DNA of 64,000 nucleotides from Balanoglossus misakiensis (Eukaryota > Hemichordata). The stretch spans positions 2,356,001 through 2,420,000 of the forward strand of contig CM082593.2 in assembly GCA_040954595.2 (NCBI GenBank), written 5' to 3'. The translations under genes were made by a program, and so were the position numbers. How positions within the stretch are numbered: position 1 is the first letter of the stretch; each line of letters starts with the position of its first letter. This document shows positions 36,624-47,725 of this stretch, piece after piece. Below the pieces are notes generated by a model. That model was given only the letters and a program-made list of their open reading frames with translations, was not told where the DNA came from and made no database searches.

Positions 36624-38660
36624 ACTGGTGGGAATCCACTATTCCAGTTAGACAAACCGACACAACGTCACGGAAATGGCGGGGAGCATACTATCAGAAA
36701 TTTGGATGGACGATTGATGATGAGTTAGCAGGGGAAAAGTAACCCAGTGAACAGCTGTGTGCATACAAATGAATAGGGGAGGGATTATCGTAGACGACAC
36801 GTCTCATCGCTTTTCAATCTCAGTATTATAAATTCCAGCGTGTGCCACATAGCATGAATGGGCACCCAATCTGTCTGTGGACTTTGAAATTTAAAAATAC
36901 ATGTAATGGAAAAAAATCTCCAACAATTTGCAAAGGATCATCACCTGCATTTTTGTGCCAATTATGGTAAATGAGCGACATTCAACATCTTTTTGGTTTG
37001 TGTCCTAGCAACGGGTACTCATGTGTTAGTTTTAGGGTTGATCGCTAAGTCGAGAATTTTTCATTTTTGGATATTGTTCATATGCGCTGCGTAGGATATT
37101 TATATTATAGTACATAAAAGACTTGCTTCGAATTGGCCTGTTGGCGTTTGCGGCACCTTTGACTTTTTACAAATCTAAGTACTGTATCATGTATAGAGTG
37201 CCAACTACGTCGCTTCGCTGAAAACTTTCGGATTTCTGCACGGTGGATTTTAAGAGCATTTCAGAACGTCAGAAATAGCTGACAGTCAACTACGCTATCT
37301 GCTGCCTTTCTATTTCTATCTGTTGGCACAGAGAGATAACATCTCGGAAACCATTAGCAAACATAAGCTTCTCGGATCGACAGTAGAATGAACGGGACTG
37401 TTCACTGTTATTGCTGTACCGATAAGCTGGCACGTCCAATTTTAGCTGTAACATTCATCAAAATACTATCGCTGTTCTTATCTGAGAGAAAAAAATAGAG
37501 ATAGTTGCTTTGGCGCCAACAGCAGCATGGGAAGAACAAACTAATGCTACTGACCGCCAAGGTCGCGGCATTAATTTTCATTTACAGACTCCTCGGGCAG
37601 ACTAAACCCCCGGCGTGTTCTTATATGCTCCTCAATACGGTCACTGCATTTCTCATGGTACACAACTCTAATTCTAGCATGCACACATGGAGACATTAGA
37701 GTATAAAAGTAATTCTTAATACCTGCGCTTAGGCCAGATGAAATCATATGGTACTTTTAAAACCCACATGACTGAGAAATCCATAGCTAAAGGGCATATC
37801 AGTGAATTGTAGTTTGAACACCATGGCACAGAGACAAAGCATGATCAGATTTTTTCGCTTCGTCTGTTCCATAATACTCGTCTTCAACCCACGAATAATT
37901 AGTTTCATACCGTTGGCAAATCTGCGACGAGGGTGCATATGGAAAATAATCGGATAAACCTACATTTGTGTTTGCTTCAATAAGGCCTGTTACCGCAATA
38001 TTGTTTATATTGACTTTGAACAAACGTTTGTAAACGCATATTTACAAAGCGACCAGACAATCACTTCCCTACCGAAAATATTATGATAATAATTCGAATG
38101 CACATATCATAAATAAGCGGATATAGTGAAGTTCTTTTGGAACTTTGGGCTTGTTGCACGTTACTGAATCCGGACCCCCCTAAAAGGTGAGTGTAGTGAC
38201 CTACAGTGTACATTGTATTTGCATATAGCAGTGTTATTGCACCTGTTGGGTCATTTGAATAAAGCTAGTCAGTCAGTATTCAACCATCCTGGTGTCACCA
38301 TCTCTGTGCATGTGCTCTCTCACTAGGCCTACTCGCTATCCTGAACACTACGGTGAGGTACGTTGTTTTCTCTCTTTTATGTCCAAAATGTCTTAGTCAT
38401 TTTAGATAGATACCTTTGAATCATTGTTCTAGAACTTCGACATAAAACGACGTAAGTGAATCAATTCCTTGTACATGTAAAACCAACTCGTTTTCCCAGT
38501 GTCGATTCATGCGGACATTGTGTAGGGCCTAGTTGCATGCTGCACAGTATCACAGCAAGTACACATGACATCACGCCTGATTTTCGTTTAGATTACTCGC
38601 CATTGAAAAGAACGAAAACAACTCTTTAGAAATGCTCAAATTCCACTTCAACGGTTACAA
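36624..38660. other. Intergenic DNA upstream of the GT8-EGF gene
   Basis: The first 100 bases are probably 5' UTR and promoter of the GT8-EGF gene. The remainder has only short frames; one minus-strand frame (37799-38023) has a natural-looking composition (YFPYAPSSQICQRYE, then VEDEYYGTDEAKK), but no splice context could be established. Confidence 0.35.
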
Positions 38661-38663
38661 CCG

Positions 38664-39209
38664 TTGGCAAATCTGCCCATTCTGTCACCGCCCACTAATA
38701 TCACAACAAAACAAATCAATGGGGAACGCCATATTGGAAAATGTTTGCACGTGCGTACTCAAAATCCGATAATTTACGAATTATGTCGAAGGTTTCCGAA
38801 CCAACGCCATTGTTCCCACTGTTCAGAGAGACCCCTCGTTCTGGCAAAAGGTTTATCGCAATTACATGACTGTGTGTCTATGTCGGATGTCGAAACCCTG
38901 GATTCCAAATTTGAAAAGAGTACACGATTAAATTTACAAAATACTGTGGTGAATAAAAATGTTCACGAAACATCAGAGTGTATCAAAAGTGAGACAGGGA
39001 CTTTCTCGTTTGCACGTGGACAAGTCATGTGCAATTATTGTACTGAACCTTTCCCCAATATCTTCCTCTGTGTTGAATCATCGGGTTCCGAACTCTATAC
39101 CTTTTCTAATTCATGTTGCAATTACCGAGGCGAACTCTACAAAAAACAGTATCCACTCCCGCGGACGTATTTTCAATCACATTACTGCGCCGCTCCAGGC
39201 TTCCCTTGA
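38664..39209 (+). other. Long open frame of uncertain status
   Basis: A frame of 181 codons is open here. It begins on TTG; the first in-frame ATG is at 38880, leaving about 109 aa. It contains cysteine pairs (HCSHCSE and MCNYC) but matches no family known to me. Part of it (38976-39043) recurs in diverged form at 39426-39505, which argues for repeat-derived sequence at least in part. Confidence 0.2.
38976..39043 (+). repeat. Diverged direct repeat, copy 1
   Basis: Starts GAGTGTATCAAAA and ends ACAAGTCATGTGCAATTATT plus GTAC. It pairs with copy 2 at 39426-39505, which is about 12 bases longer through small insertions. Confidence 0.6.
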
Positions 39210-39425
39210 TAGAGCAAAATTGGTTGTACCATCTACGGGTGGATTCACGCCGTAATTTATGCCCGCGGAGAATTGCATGTTGTTCTTCTTCCCAAGCGGC
39301 GTGACAGAGCGCATTTTCTTGTAGTATCTCACATGATACACTGGAGAGACAGAAAACACGCCAATTATTTTCGCTCATATTTCCACCACTTGGTGCGTAA
39401 ATCCAGTTCGGTATAATATTCTTTT

Positions 39426-39505
39426 GAGTGTATCAAAACGAGATCGGGTCTTTTGGCTTTATCTGGTTTGCATGCATGTGAACAAGTCATATGCAATTAT
39501 TGTAC
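39426..39505 (+). repeat. Diverged direct repeat, copy 2
   Basis: Starts GAGTGTATCAAAACGAGATC and ends ACAAGTCATATGCAATTATT plus GTAC. It is about 450 bases from copy 1 in the same orientation. The reading frame of copy 1 is not kept because of the insertions. Confidence 0.6.
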
Positions 39506-39549
39506 GTTGTCTTTAATCTTGGATTACCGTGACTCTATCAAAGGTGTCT

Positions 39550-39555
39550 TTTATT
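39550..39555 (-). other. Candidate poly(A) signal of peptide gene A
   Basis: TTTATT on the plus strand is AATAAA on the minus strand, about 150 bases past the stop codon of the secreted-peptide gene. Confidence 0.4.
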
Positions 39556-39705
39556 TTGGTCTCTGTGGCACCCGGATGTTGCTAATACTTCTGGGTGAGA
39601 TGTAGACCTCTTTAATACTGGCATGTACAGTGCACCGTTGGCGTTTTGAAATCTCAGGGTCACCTTGTCCTGTTTGTGCTATATGCAGACTATGACCCAC
39701 CCAGA

Positions 39706-40056
39706 TTATCTGCAGTACTTGGCGCAGTACTGAGTGCAGGCAACAAGAGACGTCGAACAGTCCGGTAGACGACAATATCCGCACAAGGCACGTCTGCGCT
39801 CGGACGTCTTGTTCAAGTTTTGCCTGAGCACCTCACGCGCCAGGGAGGTGAAATTGGAGAACGGTCCCGCACTTTTATAATTGCTCGCGTTCCTGGCCAT
39901 GTCGCTCGATATACGCCGGGTGTCCGCACTCGCACCTGGTTGAGATGCAGGCAGCAGAAAACGCGAAACGACGGAGTTTGGAAACGAGAACACAAACACC
40001 GCGGCCAGCGATGCCAGGCAGAGAATTATAACGACATGGTGTCGTCTTTTCGGCAT
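39706..40056 (-). CDS. Secreted cysteine-rich peptide precursor, paralogue A
   Basis: One coding exon encodes 116 aa. After MPKRRHH comes a hydrophobic signal sequence (VVIILCLASLAAVFVFS, 8-24). The pro-region contains three N-glycosylation sequons (NAS 56, NFT 68, NKT 82). A tribasic site, RRR at 87-89, lies just before a 27-residue C-terminal segment that begins ALCGYCRLPDCS and ends in Arg, with six cysteines at 92, 95, 100, 107, 111 and 115 (C-x2-C-x4-C-x6-C-x3-C-x3-C). This is the layout of a prohormone or defence-peptide precursor: signal, pro-region, convertase site, disulfide-rich mature peptide. The same core occurs in paralogue B at 63207-63566. An acceptor (TATCTTACAG, exon start 40066) lies 10 bases before the ATG, so the leader is spliced. 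I do not recognise the family; the number and spacing of cysteines do not match insulin, endothelin, ShK or hepcidin. Confidence 0.8.
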   Translation of the reverse strand: MPKRRHHVVIILCLASLAAVFVFSFPNSVVSRFLLPASQPGASADTRRISSDMARNASNYKSAGPFSNFTSLAREVLRQNLNKTSERRRALCGYCRLPDCSTSLVACTQYCAKYCR

Positions 40057-40066
40057 GATTAATTAC

Positions 40067-42232
40067 CTGTAAGATATAATATTGTCGAAACGTCAGTGCG
40101 GGAAAATGTAAATTATGTATCAGTCTTGATTTGATGCCCTGTAAAATAAATTTACTTTGATGATAAAGTTTTCCGACATAGAATATATTGCTGCTCTCTC
40201 GTTCCCCTCTCTGTCCTTTCCTCAAGCAACACGTAAGGCGATCAATTGTGTCCAGAAGTCCCAGACACCTACGTCCATCATGTAGTAAATTAAACGCCAT
40301 TGGAAAATGCACCCTCTACGCTACCAGGAAAATCAATTAAAATCTTGTTTGGACCGTGTCGAACCTCGCCTTAAAATGTGCTTTCAAGTCCCCGGGGTTC
40401 GGAGTAGCTCAGTGACAGTTGTTAATGCGACTTGAAAGGCGTGAAAATCGTTTGGAGTATTGGGAAAGATAATCGAAGTGCTTGATTAATGGTGATGTGT
40501 TCACCGTGTTCAGAATGAAAGTACACGAAGACGAAGTGTTGTCACGGCCTCGATTCGAGAAAATTGTGAGGCGGAATATACTAAAAGCTATAAATGGCGA
40601 TAGTAAATTTCGTGAACAGTCGCTGTCGTGTTGTTCAGCAGCTGCAATTCAGAAATTAATTGGTTGGGATTCTTCGAACGACAGCCGCGGGAGGGCCACG
40701 CTATCTGTGATCCCGCACTGGGCGTTGATCTCGCACCCTGCCTTGGCGCCTGGCGAGACTAAAGATACGCCGAAGAATGAGATAAATCAACATTTTGAAA
40801 TTCAGAAAAACATATAGTCTTATTCATGACTGAGGCCTTCGTGATCATACATTTAAAAATATACCATAGTCGCGTAAATTACATTAAAGAATGTGAATGA
40901 TTTCAAATAAATAATTGAAAAGTGTAATTACGTCGTAGACTTTAGCTTATCGCTGAGGCAACAAGGATGCAAACATTCGCGGTATAGTTTTCAGCGCGCG
41001 TTAATATCTCATTTAAAACCAATGTTTTGATTACAGCGGTCGGTCGAAATAACTCAATTTCTATGAAATAATAGAAGAAGTTAATGCGCTCAACGCAAAC
41101 ATTGATCGGAGATTATTTATTACATTTTCTCCACCTTCAAGCAGTCTGACTTTATTTTACGTGATGGAAACGCGTTCTGTGTAAATTGAAAAACAACATA
41201 GCCACCATCTTGACGGATCTTGATTTCTATTGCCTCATGAACGTCAACAAACATTATTTTGCGGAGTCGGTGACATGTGCGCCCAATCAAGTCAAATTTG
41301 ATTAAGGTTTGTCCTGAAGGTATTTGCTGTATACCCGTTTAGATTGGAGGAAGTTATATAGGTTCGCAACTCGGGTTTTCTTCTTATAAACAATTTCCAG
41401 GACGATGCCTGACAAATATTTGTGCTACCAAAGTATCTCAATTGATGATCAGAGGCAGGCTAATACCTGGTCTGTCGCGGATAGTGTTACATATAATGTA
41501 TACGATACTCGATGATGGTTAAGTGGTCAAGCCAGCTGCTATAAGCTGTTTTCAATTTCATTGACTTGAATAAGGTTTAAGATAATTCTCCGAGGTCATT
41601 TTGATTATTGTGATCACTCAAAATAACCCTTTTCTCTGAAATAATAAAACGAAGGTAATCCGGTCGACGGAAATAAGATTCTAAGTAATGCTTGGATCCA
41701 ATAAGTATGCAAATGACAGTTATCTGACCTTTGCCCCGTGAGGTTCAGTTTGTTGTGAGGTAGGGAATCACTCTACAACGTCCAGGTATATACCACTTAC
41801 TACAGCAATGACTCCGTCTAGACCCAGAACGAGGTTACCAAGTTAGCCTTAGTTCTTGTTCGGTGGGTTTGATGAAAACATTGCGTTTTTGCCGAAAGGC
41901 GTCCTCCAATTTAGATGATAATGACGCGCACGAAGTTGATTTTTTTTCTTTCTGTGCACATACGGGGTTTATTACATTTTGTGGTTTTCTCTTGCTGTGA
42001 GCGGGTAAACTGTATTTATTAACCGTGAATTAGTGAATATGAGTGGATGAATATTGCCTAGCAGGCGTTTTATTAAACTGGGGGAAAACTCAGGATGTTA
42101 TGAAAAAGCCACAGGGCAAATCACTGATTGAACAATTTCACCAGACCTTCCTTGAGCATGGATTAACGTACGAAGCAAAGTATTGATTGTGGGAGTGAAT
42201 TTATAGTTAAACTTGTTTTACTTTGTTTGCAG
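40067..42232. other. Intergenic DNA or leader intron of peptide gene A
   Basis: The non-coding 5' exon of paralogue A must lie somewhere to the right of 40066. A 111-codon plus-strand frame (40482-40817; MKVHEDEVLSRPRFEKIVRR...) is open but unsupported by splice or family evidence. Nothing else is recognised. Confidence 0.35.
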
Positions 42233-42283
42233 ATGGAAAGTTATCTGGTGAAAGCCCGAACCGAAGAAGATGAAAGCACAGAG
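42233..42283 (+). other. Orphan exon candidate (MESYLVKARTEEDESTE)
   Basis: TTACTTTGTTTGCAG precedes an ATG and GAG|GTGAGT follows 17 in-frame codons. Both splice sites are strong and the peptide is polar and acidic. It would be a first coding exon ending in phase 0. The rest of the gene was not identified with certainty. Confidence 0.3.
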
Positions 42284-45000
42284 GTGAGTAGTAATAATTA
42301 TAAGCAATTATTTAAATTAAGAAACTGCTCATCACGTGAAACAGTGGTAAAGAAACATTTTGGTCCCAATGAACGCCCTGGTAGCGAATAGCAACATAAT
42401 TGTATTTTTCAAGTCATCTGGGGGTCTCTCTGAGTTATACGTACCCACCACTGCATGGTTATGATCCCCTAGGTCAGTCATGGGATCATGATTTGTCACC
42501 CGCAGGTCACCCAAAACCAATTAAACACATTTTTATTCCTCATCTCCGCAATCAGCCATGTTGGCCAGCGTTCATCACGTGGCAGACAGCCACTTTCATG
42601 TAATAAACTCGTCGCCAAAAGATCCGCACCACGCCACAAGTCTAACCGTCTAATCAAACGTCTGTCGAAGGCACTGCCATTTACATGTTTACTCAATTTA
42701 CGGTTCATTCACAATGCAAGTAATCGTCTTGACTGGACAATATAAATCGGTGATATATTGTATCTTTTGACAAATTTAATAATAATTGAATTCCCGAGAC
42801 GTCGATGATGTTTTCAAAGCACAAAAACTATGGCCTTGGAATATTTAGTTACAGTGCCCTGATTTACCCTGAAGTGTCGCTACCTATCTCTCTGACTATC
42901 GCAAAAAGCAATCACGGGGTCAAAATTATCCACTTACGGCAAAGAATGATTACCCATCATGCGTATTCACACGCTGAAAAACTAGCGCTCGATACGTGTC
43001 AGTAAGCGTGTGGTTGTGTATCTTGCCTGGCGTAATGAAGTCAATTCAGGAGTACAAAGTCCTCGAAACCGTTTTCAAATTGACAGATGGCACTTTGAAG
43101 AGCCTTGTCCACAGTTTGATTTGTCTTCGATAATAAAGCTATACGTTCAGTATATGCGTTTGCGCGCTAGCAGTTTCCAATTCTTGTTAAATCTCCTTCG
43201 GATATTGGCACGATTACACTTTTATGGCGTTGGCAACACGATATACATGCCGCTGTATCTCTACGACAGCAACAATCATGACGTTGAACATTAACTTGTA
43301 TGTAATGCCTTGTTCTCAAAGAAACATAAATCGTACATCCTTTCGTGCTCTCTGCTACATCCCCAATTCTCATAAACACAGTTTCGTTGATTGAAGTAGG
43401 CCTAGAGCTTCCTACACGACAAAAGCCATCGAGAAAACCCCAAAGGTTTGTGGGTACACTCACTAGGGGGAAATCTGACAGAAGACGATAACTTTTTTAT
43501 TTGTGGCCAATAACCACGAAAATTAATCTATAAAATATTTAAATTAACACATCCATCATCTTTTATTTAGGTGCTAGGGGATCAGATTTGGCATATTTTG
43601 TGATTGTTGAATTCTCTTAAATAATATCTCTCATAAACACTGATCCGTAAAGTTTACGATCTATTTTATGTCTACATTCAGACCCATATTTTGCAAAATG
43701 AATTCACTGATTATTATGAAAAACTTTTATTGCTCTAAACTATGAAAATTGTACGTACAATAACCGAACCGATGCGTGTGTGTTGGTTTGCGTGCCCGCA
43801 TGCGTGCGTACATATGCCTGTATATCCGTCTATTTAGTTCTAACCTGGTGGCATTTGTTTCGGTCTTAAAACTGCAAAAACCTTCAATGTACCATCGGCT
43901 TCTCCTTTTACCATGACGCTTCGGCGGGTGTTGTAACACAGAAGAGCAATATCTCAGCGGAGACTTTAATAACGTGTGACCTTTTAGGTATTCAGTCAGA
44001 CGCATCAAAACGCAATAATATCGGCGCCTTTGTCTGTGTTGCGCCTATGATTTAATTAATAAAGAGTTATTATTGTGGTTCTGCGATAACAGTCACATTA
44101 TCATGGATGGCAAAATGTCACCTAAATTTAGTTATTGCAAATACCTATCGGACAAGACCGCTAGCGCCGTGATACAGTCTTACACTGTAATACAGTACAT
44201 TGCGATGCGGCAGTACAGTTTCAGTTTAAATATATACGTTTAGTCACACGCAACGGGATTTCTCGAATGGCCGTAGTTAATTCTGTTCACGTCTGATCTG
44301 GTTTTGGTCCGCGAGGTGTTCAACTGTCCCTCAGAGTGTTTTGTCTCAATAGGTGTAGGCGCATATAGCTTGTGTGATATTGGAAGAAACAGTGCACAAG
44401 TAGATAAATGAAAAGCTTTGCTCCATCTGACTAAAATGTCAACAGATGTATCTAGGTACTGTAGGAAAGAAAACTTCTGACTACAGCAATATGATTGACA
44501 CATAGCAAATACAAATGGCAAAGGTAGCGTATGTGAAGACATATTGAGAAACACACACATCTCAGCTATATGAGAGTCAATAGTTTGACACCTATGATAT
44601 TGCGACAGTTAACATTCTGACATTTTGCAATTTCTATGGTGTCCATTCACGCAAATGACAAAGGCGATGGTTTCTGTAGAAAGCGTTACCCGAGAAGTGA
44701 GTTTAGTACAATGGAAACTCTGGCTAACTGATAAGACAACATTTTGTGTCAGTATTCTAATATCGTGTGATCTTGGCCAGCTTGATGGTGTATGGCACGG
44801 CACAGCATCGCGCCAATAAACCCATGCTGAATTATGCTGTGTAGTGCAGTTAATGAGGTCCTGTTGTCGTTGTGACATATTTTCACGATATATGAAAATT
44901 TTATAGAAAACATTCTTGTTAGGCAACGAACACGCAACTATATTTTGCTGTCAATTCAAAAATTCAGGAAAACAATAGGAATAAATACGAACAATAATTG
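42284..45000. other. Gene-poor DNA
   Basis: Only short, unsupported open frames. Several stretches look less AT-simple than introns elsewhere, but no gene is supported. Confidence 0.4.
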
Positions 45001-45003
45001 TAA

Positions 45004-45284
45004 TGAGTACATACATACATACATACATACATACATACATACATACATACATACATACATACATACATACATACATACATACATACATACATACATACAT
45101 ACATACATACATACATACATACATACATACATACATACACACACACATACATACATACATACATACACACATACATACATACATACATACATACATACAT
45201 ACATACATACATACATACATACATACATACATACATACATACATACATACATACATACATACATACATACATACATACATACAT

Positions 45285-45317
<33 letters not shown>

Positions 45318-45497
45318 TACACACATACATACATACATACATACATACATACATACATACATACATACATACATACATACATACATGCATACATACATAC
45401 ATACATACATACATACATACATACATACATACATACATACATACATACATAGACATTCATACGTACACCCCCCCACACACACACACACTCACATACA
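45004..45497. repeat. (CATA)n tetranucleotide microsatellite, about 440 bp
   Basis: A nearly perfect ACAT/CATA tandem array of more than 100 units with short (CA)n interruptions near 45136-45146, 45165-45170 and 45301-45327. It is followed by CCCCCCC and another (CA)n run to about 45488. All long open frames on both strands here (YIHT and VCMY repeats) are translations of the repeat and not proteins. Confidence 0.97.
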
Positions 45498-45499
45498 TA

Positions 45500-47640
45500 C
45501 CTGAAATAAACCGATTCATCGACGCAAGCCTCACTGTCTCTCTACATTCGCGATGTCAGACTTCGAACACAGCCTCTGCAAATCGTGGGAGACGTTAAGC
45601 AGAAAGTTCTCGGTTACATACTGACAACGTAGGCACTGTCGATTTTTTCTTTCACGTGGGGGCGTGATTCTCCGAGGCCATTATCCATCACGCCGATGTT
45701 GGCTGTAGCAGTCGATCTCTTTTCCAGTTTCTCAAAGAACAGGACCCCCTAGGCGTGTGTCGTTAGGTTTCTTCGTTTTACAGACACCGACTTTGTATAC
45801 GCTGCGATTGTGGCACATTTGCCTGTAAACATGGCCAGGCACGTACGTATCAGAAATCGTACCAGCCACTAAACTTCTCTAGATATTTCGATACAATCCT
45901 TTATTAATCCCAATGCGAAATTACAGCGTCTGCTGCAAGCCTAACATAAGAGTACACAGATGCATTAAAAAAGATAAAGTCTTGGTCCCCTGCCTGATCC
46001 AAATTGTAGTCTAAAATAGCCCTTGGAATCACGGATTTCCAGGAAAGATTTCCCGCTAACCACGTGCACAAGCATATGAAAATATGACCAACGTCTATAC
46101 ACTGTCCATGCAGTCTCTACCCATTTCTTAGCAAACAGATTCAGAAACAGGGCCACCCGAACAAACCCACAAGGACACTATCGCCGCTGGCAATCAACGA
46201 AAACCGACAGGAGAGTTTAAAGCAGAAGCCTGACGATTTCTCTAACTCAGGCGCGGCCATTTAAATCATGCTAGTTATGCACGTTTTCAAAACTAGATTG
46301 CCGGGACTTTCTCAGAAAACGGTGAATAAGTCTGAAATAAGTGAAGCGACCGCGTTCATGCATTAGTATGGCGTCTATTGATATTAAAATCCTATAATGA
46401 TTCATCTCCCTTATTCGGGTTAACGTCAATAGACTGGATATAATCTTGTTTCTGCCGTCGTCTCAATTACTGCGTTCAAGGTATTACATTGATTTGCTTG
46501 TGATATGAAAAAGGGGGCGATCTCATTTCAGCTGAATGGATGCAAGGAAAAACTAGAGATACCTACTTGCTTGAATGCTGTGCCGAGTGTCTTAATTTGC
46601 GGAGATCTGTTAGGGCTTGTCCAAATGAAAAACACAATGACACCAAAACCACATCGTCGGGAGTGTAAATCAAGTGATATGTAACAAGGAAATAGAGATG
46701 TACTCGTTTCTTGACAGCTGTGACTTATGCAAGCTGATTCTTTCGTAAGAAAAAACACACGTCAGCCTTGGAAAGGTTCTATTTCTCCTATGTAATTCGA
46801 ACACTTAAGAGGTTGCATGTCAGATATAAGTAGTTCGTGGTATCGTATCGAGGCACGAAGCGCTTGTTCATTAATACCCCGCGCAGAGTCTTAATTTGCG
46901 TCAGAATATATTTCACCGCGTTCCTCAAAACAATAATGCAAATAAGTCCTGGGTCAAAGGCCAATCCATCGGGCAACTATTTCAGTATTGTGTGCAAACG
47001 GTCACTTCAGAGCGACCTTGATTAGTGGGAAACCTATCTGTGTATCATCATTACAAAAATCTCGTCAAGAAGATTATATTTGCGAATTTTCTATGGTAAT
47101 ATCCACGTGTATAGGTTTTATTTGCTGGTCACCCAACCTATCCACATTTCAAGGATTTGTGGTGAATCTTCATTCGTCAGCCGCTCGCCAATTTCCATGT
47201 TAATATTGACTCGACCCGTAACCCAGTCTATAAACAAATGAGAATATTCCCTAATTGAACGTGTTTTCAGTTACAGTATCCCGTTGTTTCAGAAATTACC
47301 ACCTGACGGATCATTTTCCGCATTGCAGTATCTTCCGCGACTGCTATCATCCAAACCCCGAATATCTCCTTCCTCATCAATTTCTATAAGCTTTGAACTT
47401 TTCCGACATGTTGTCGCAATCATTCTCTTTATCGCCGGAAATTTTGACACAACGTTCTAATCGGATTTTCGAATTAAATAGGCCTTTTCACTCACTTTAA
47501 GTGCCGGATTAGTCTATATTCAATGCAGTGTACAGAACCTTAGTATGAGTTTTTTCGTGATGTTTTAAATTGGTTTTATTTTTAAACCCTCAATTTTCGT
47601 ATCTTTCCTGATAATTAGTGTAAGAATTCGACAACTGCTC
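45500..47640. other. Gene-poor DNA
   Basis: No supported gene, repeat or RNA. Short frames only. Confidence 0.4.
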
Positions 47641-47648
47641 TCTCTCTA

Positions 47649-47651
47649 ATG

Positions 47652-47723
<72 letters not shown>
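47649..47723. repeat. (GAT)n trinucleotide microsatellite
   Basis: About 25 tandem GAT units with a single GGT interruption near 47670. Confidence 0.95.

Positions 47724-47725
<2 letters not shown>

Noticed and set aside
40482-40817. 111-codon plus-strand open frame beginning on ATT/ATG codons
   Set aside because: Composition is plausible but there is no family match, and it lies where the leader intron of peptide gene A is expected.
44945-45598. Open frames of 149-217 codons on both strands rich in YIHT or VCMY repeats
   Set aside because: They are translations of the (CATA)n microsatellite; a period-4 repeat cycles through three frames and lacks stops. Not a protein, and not a CRISPR array since there are no spacers.
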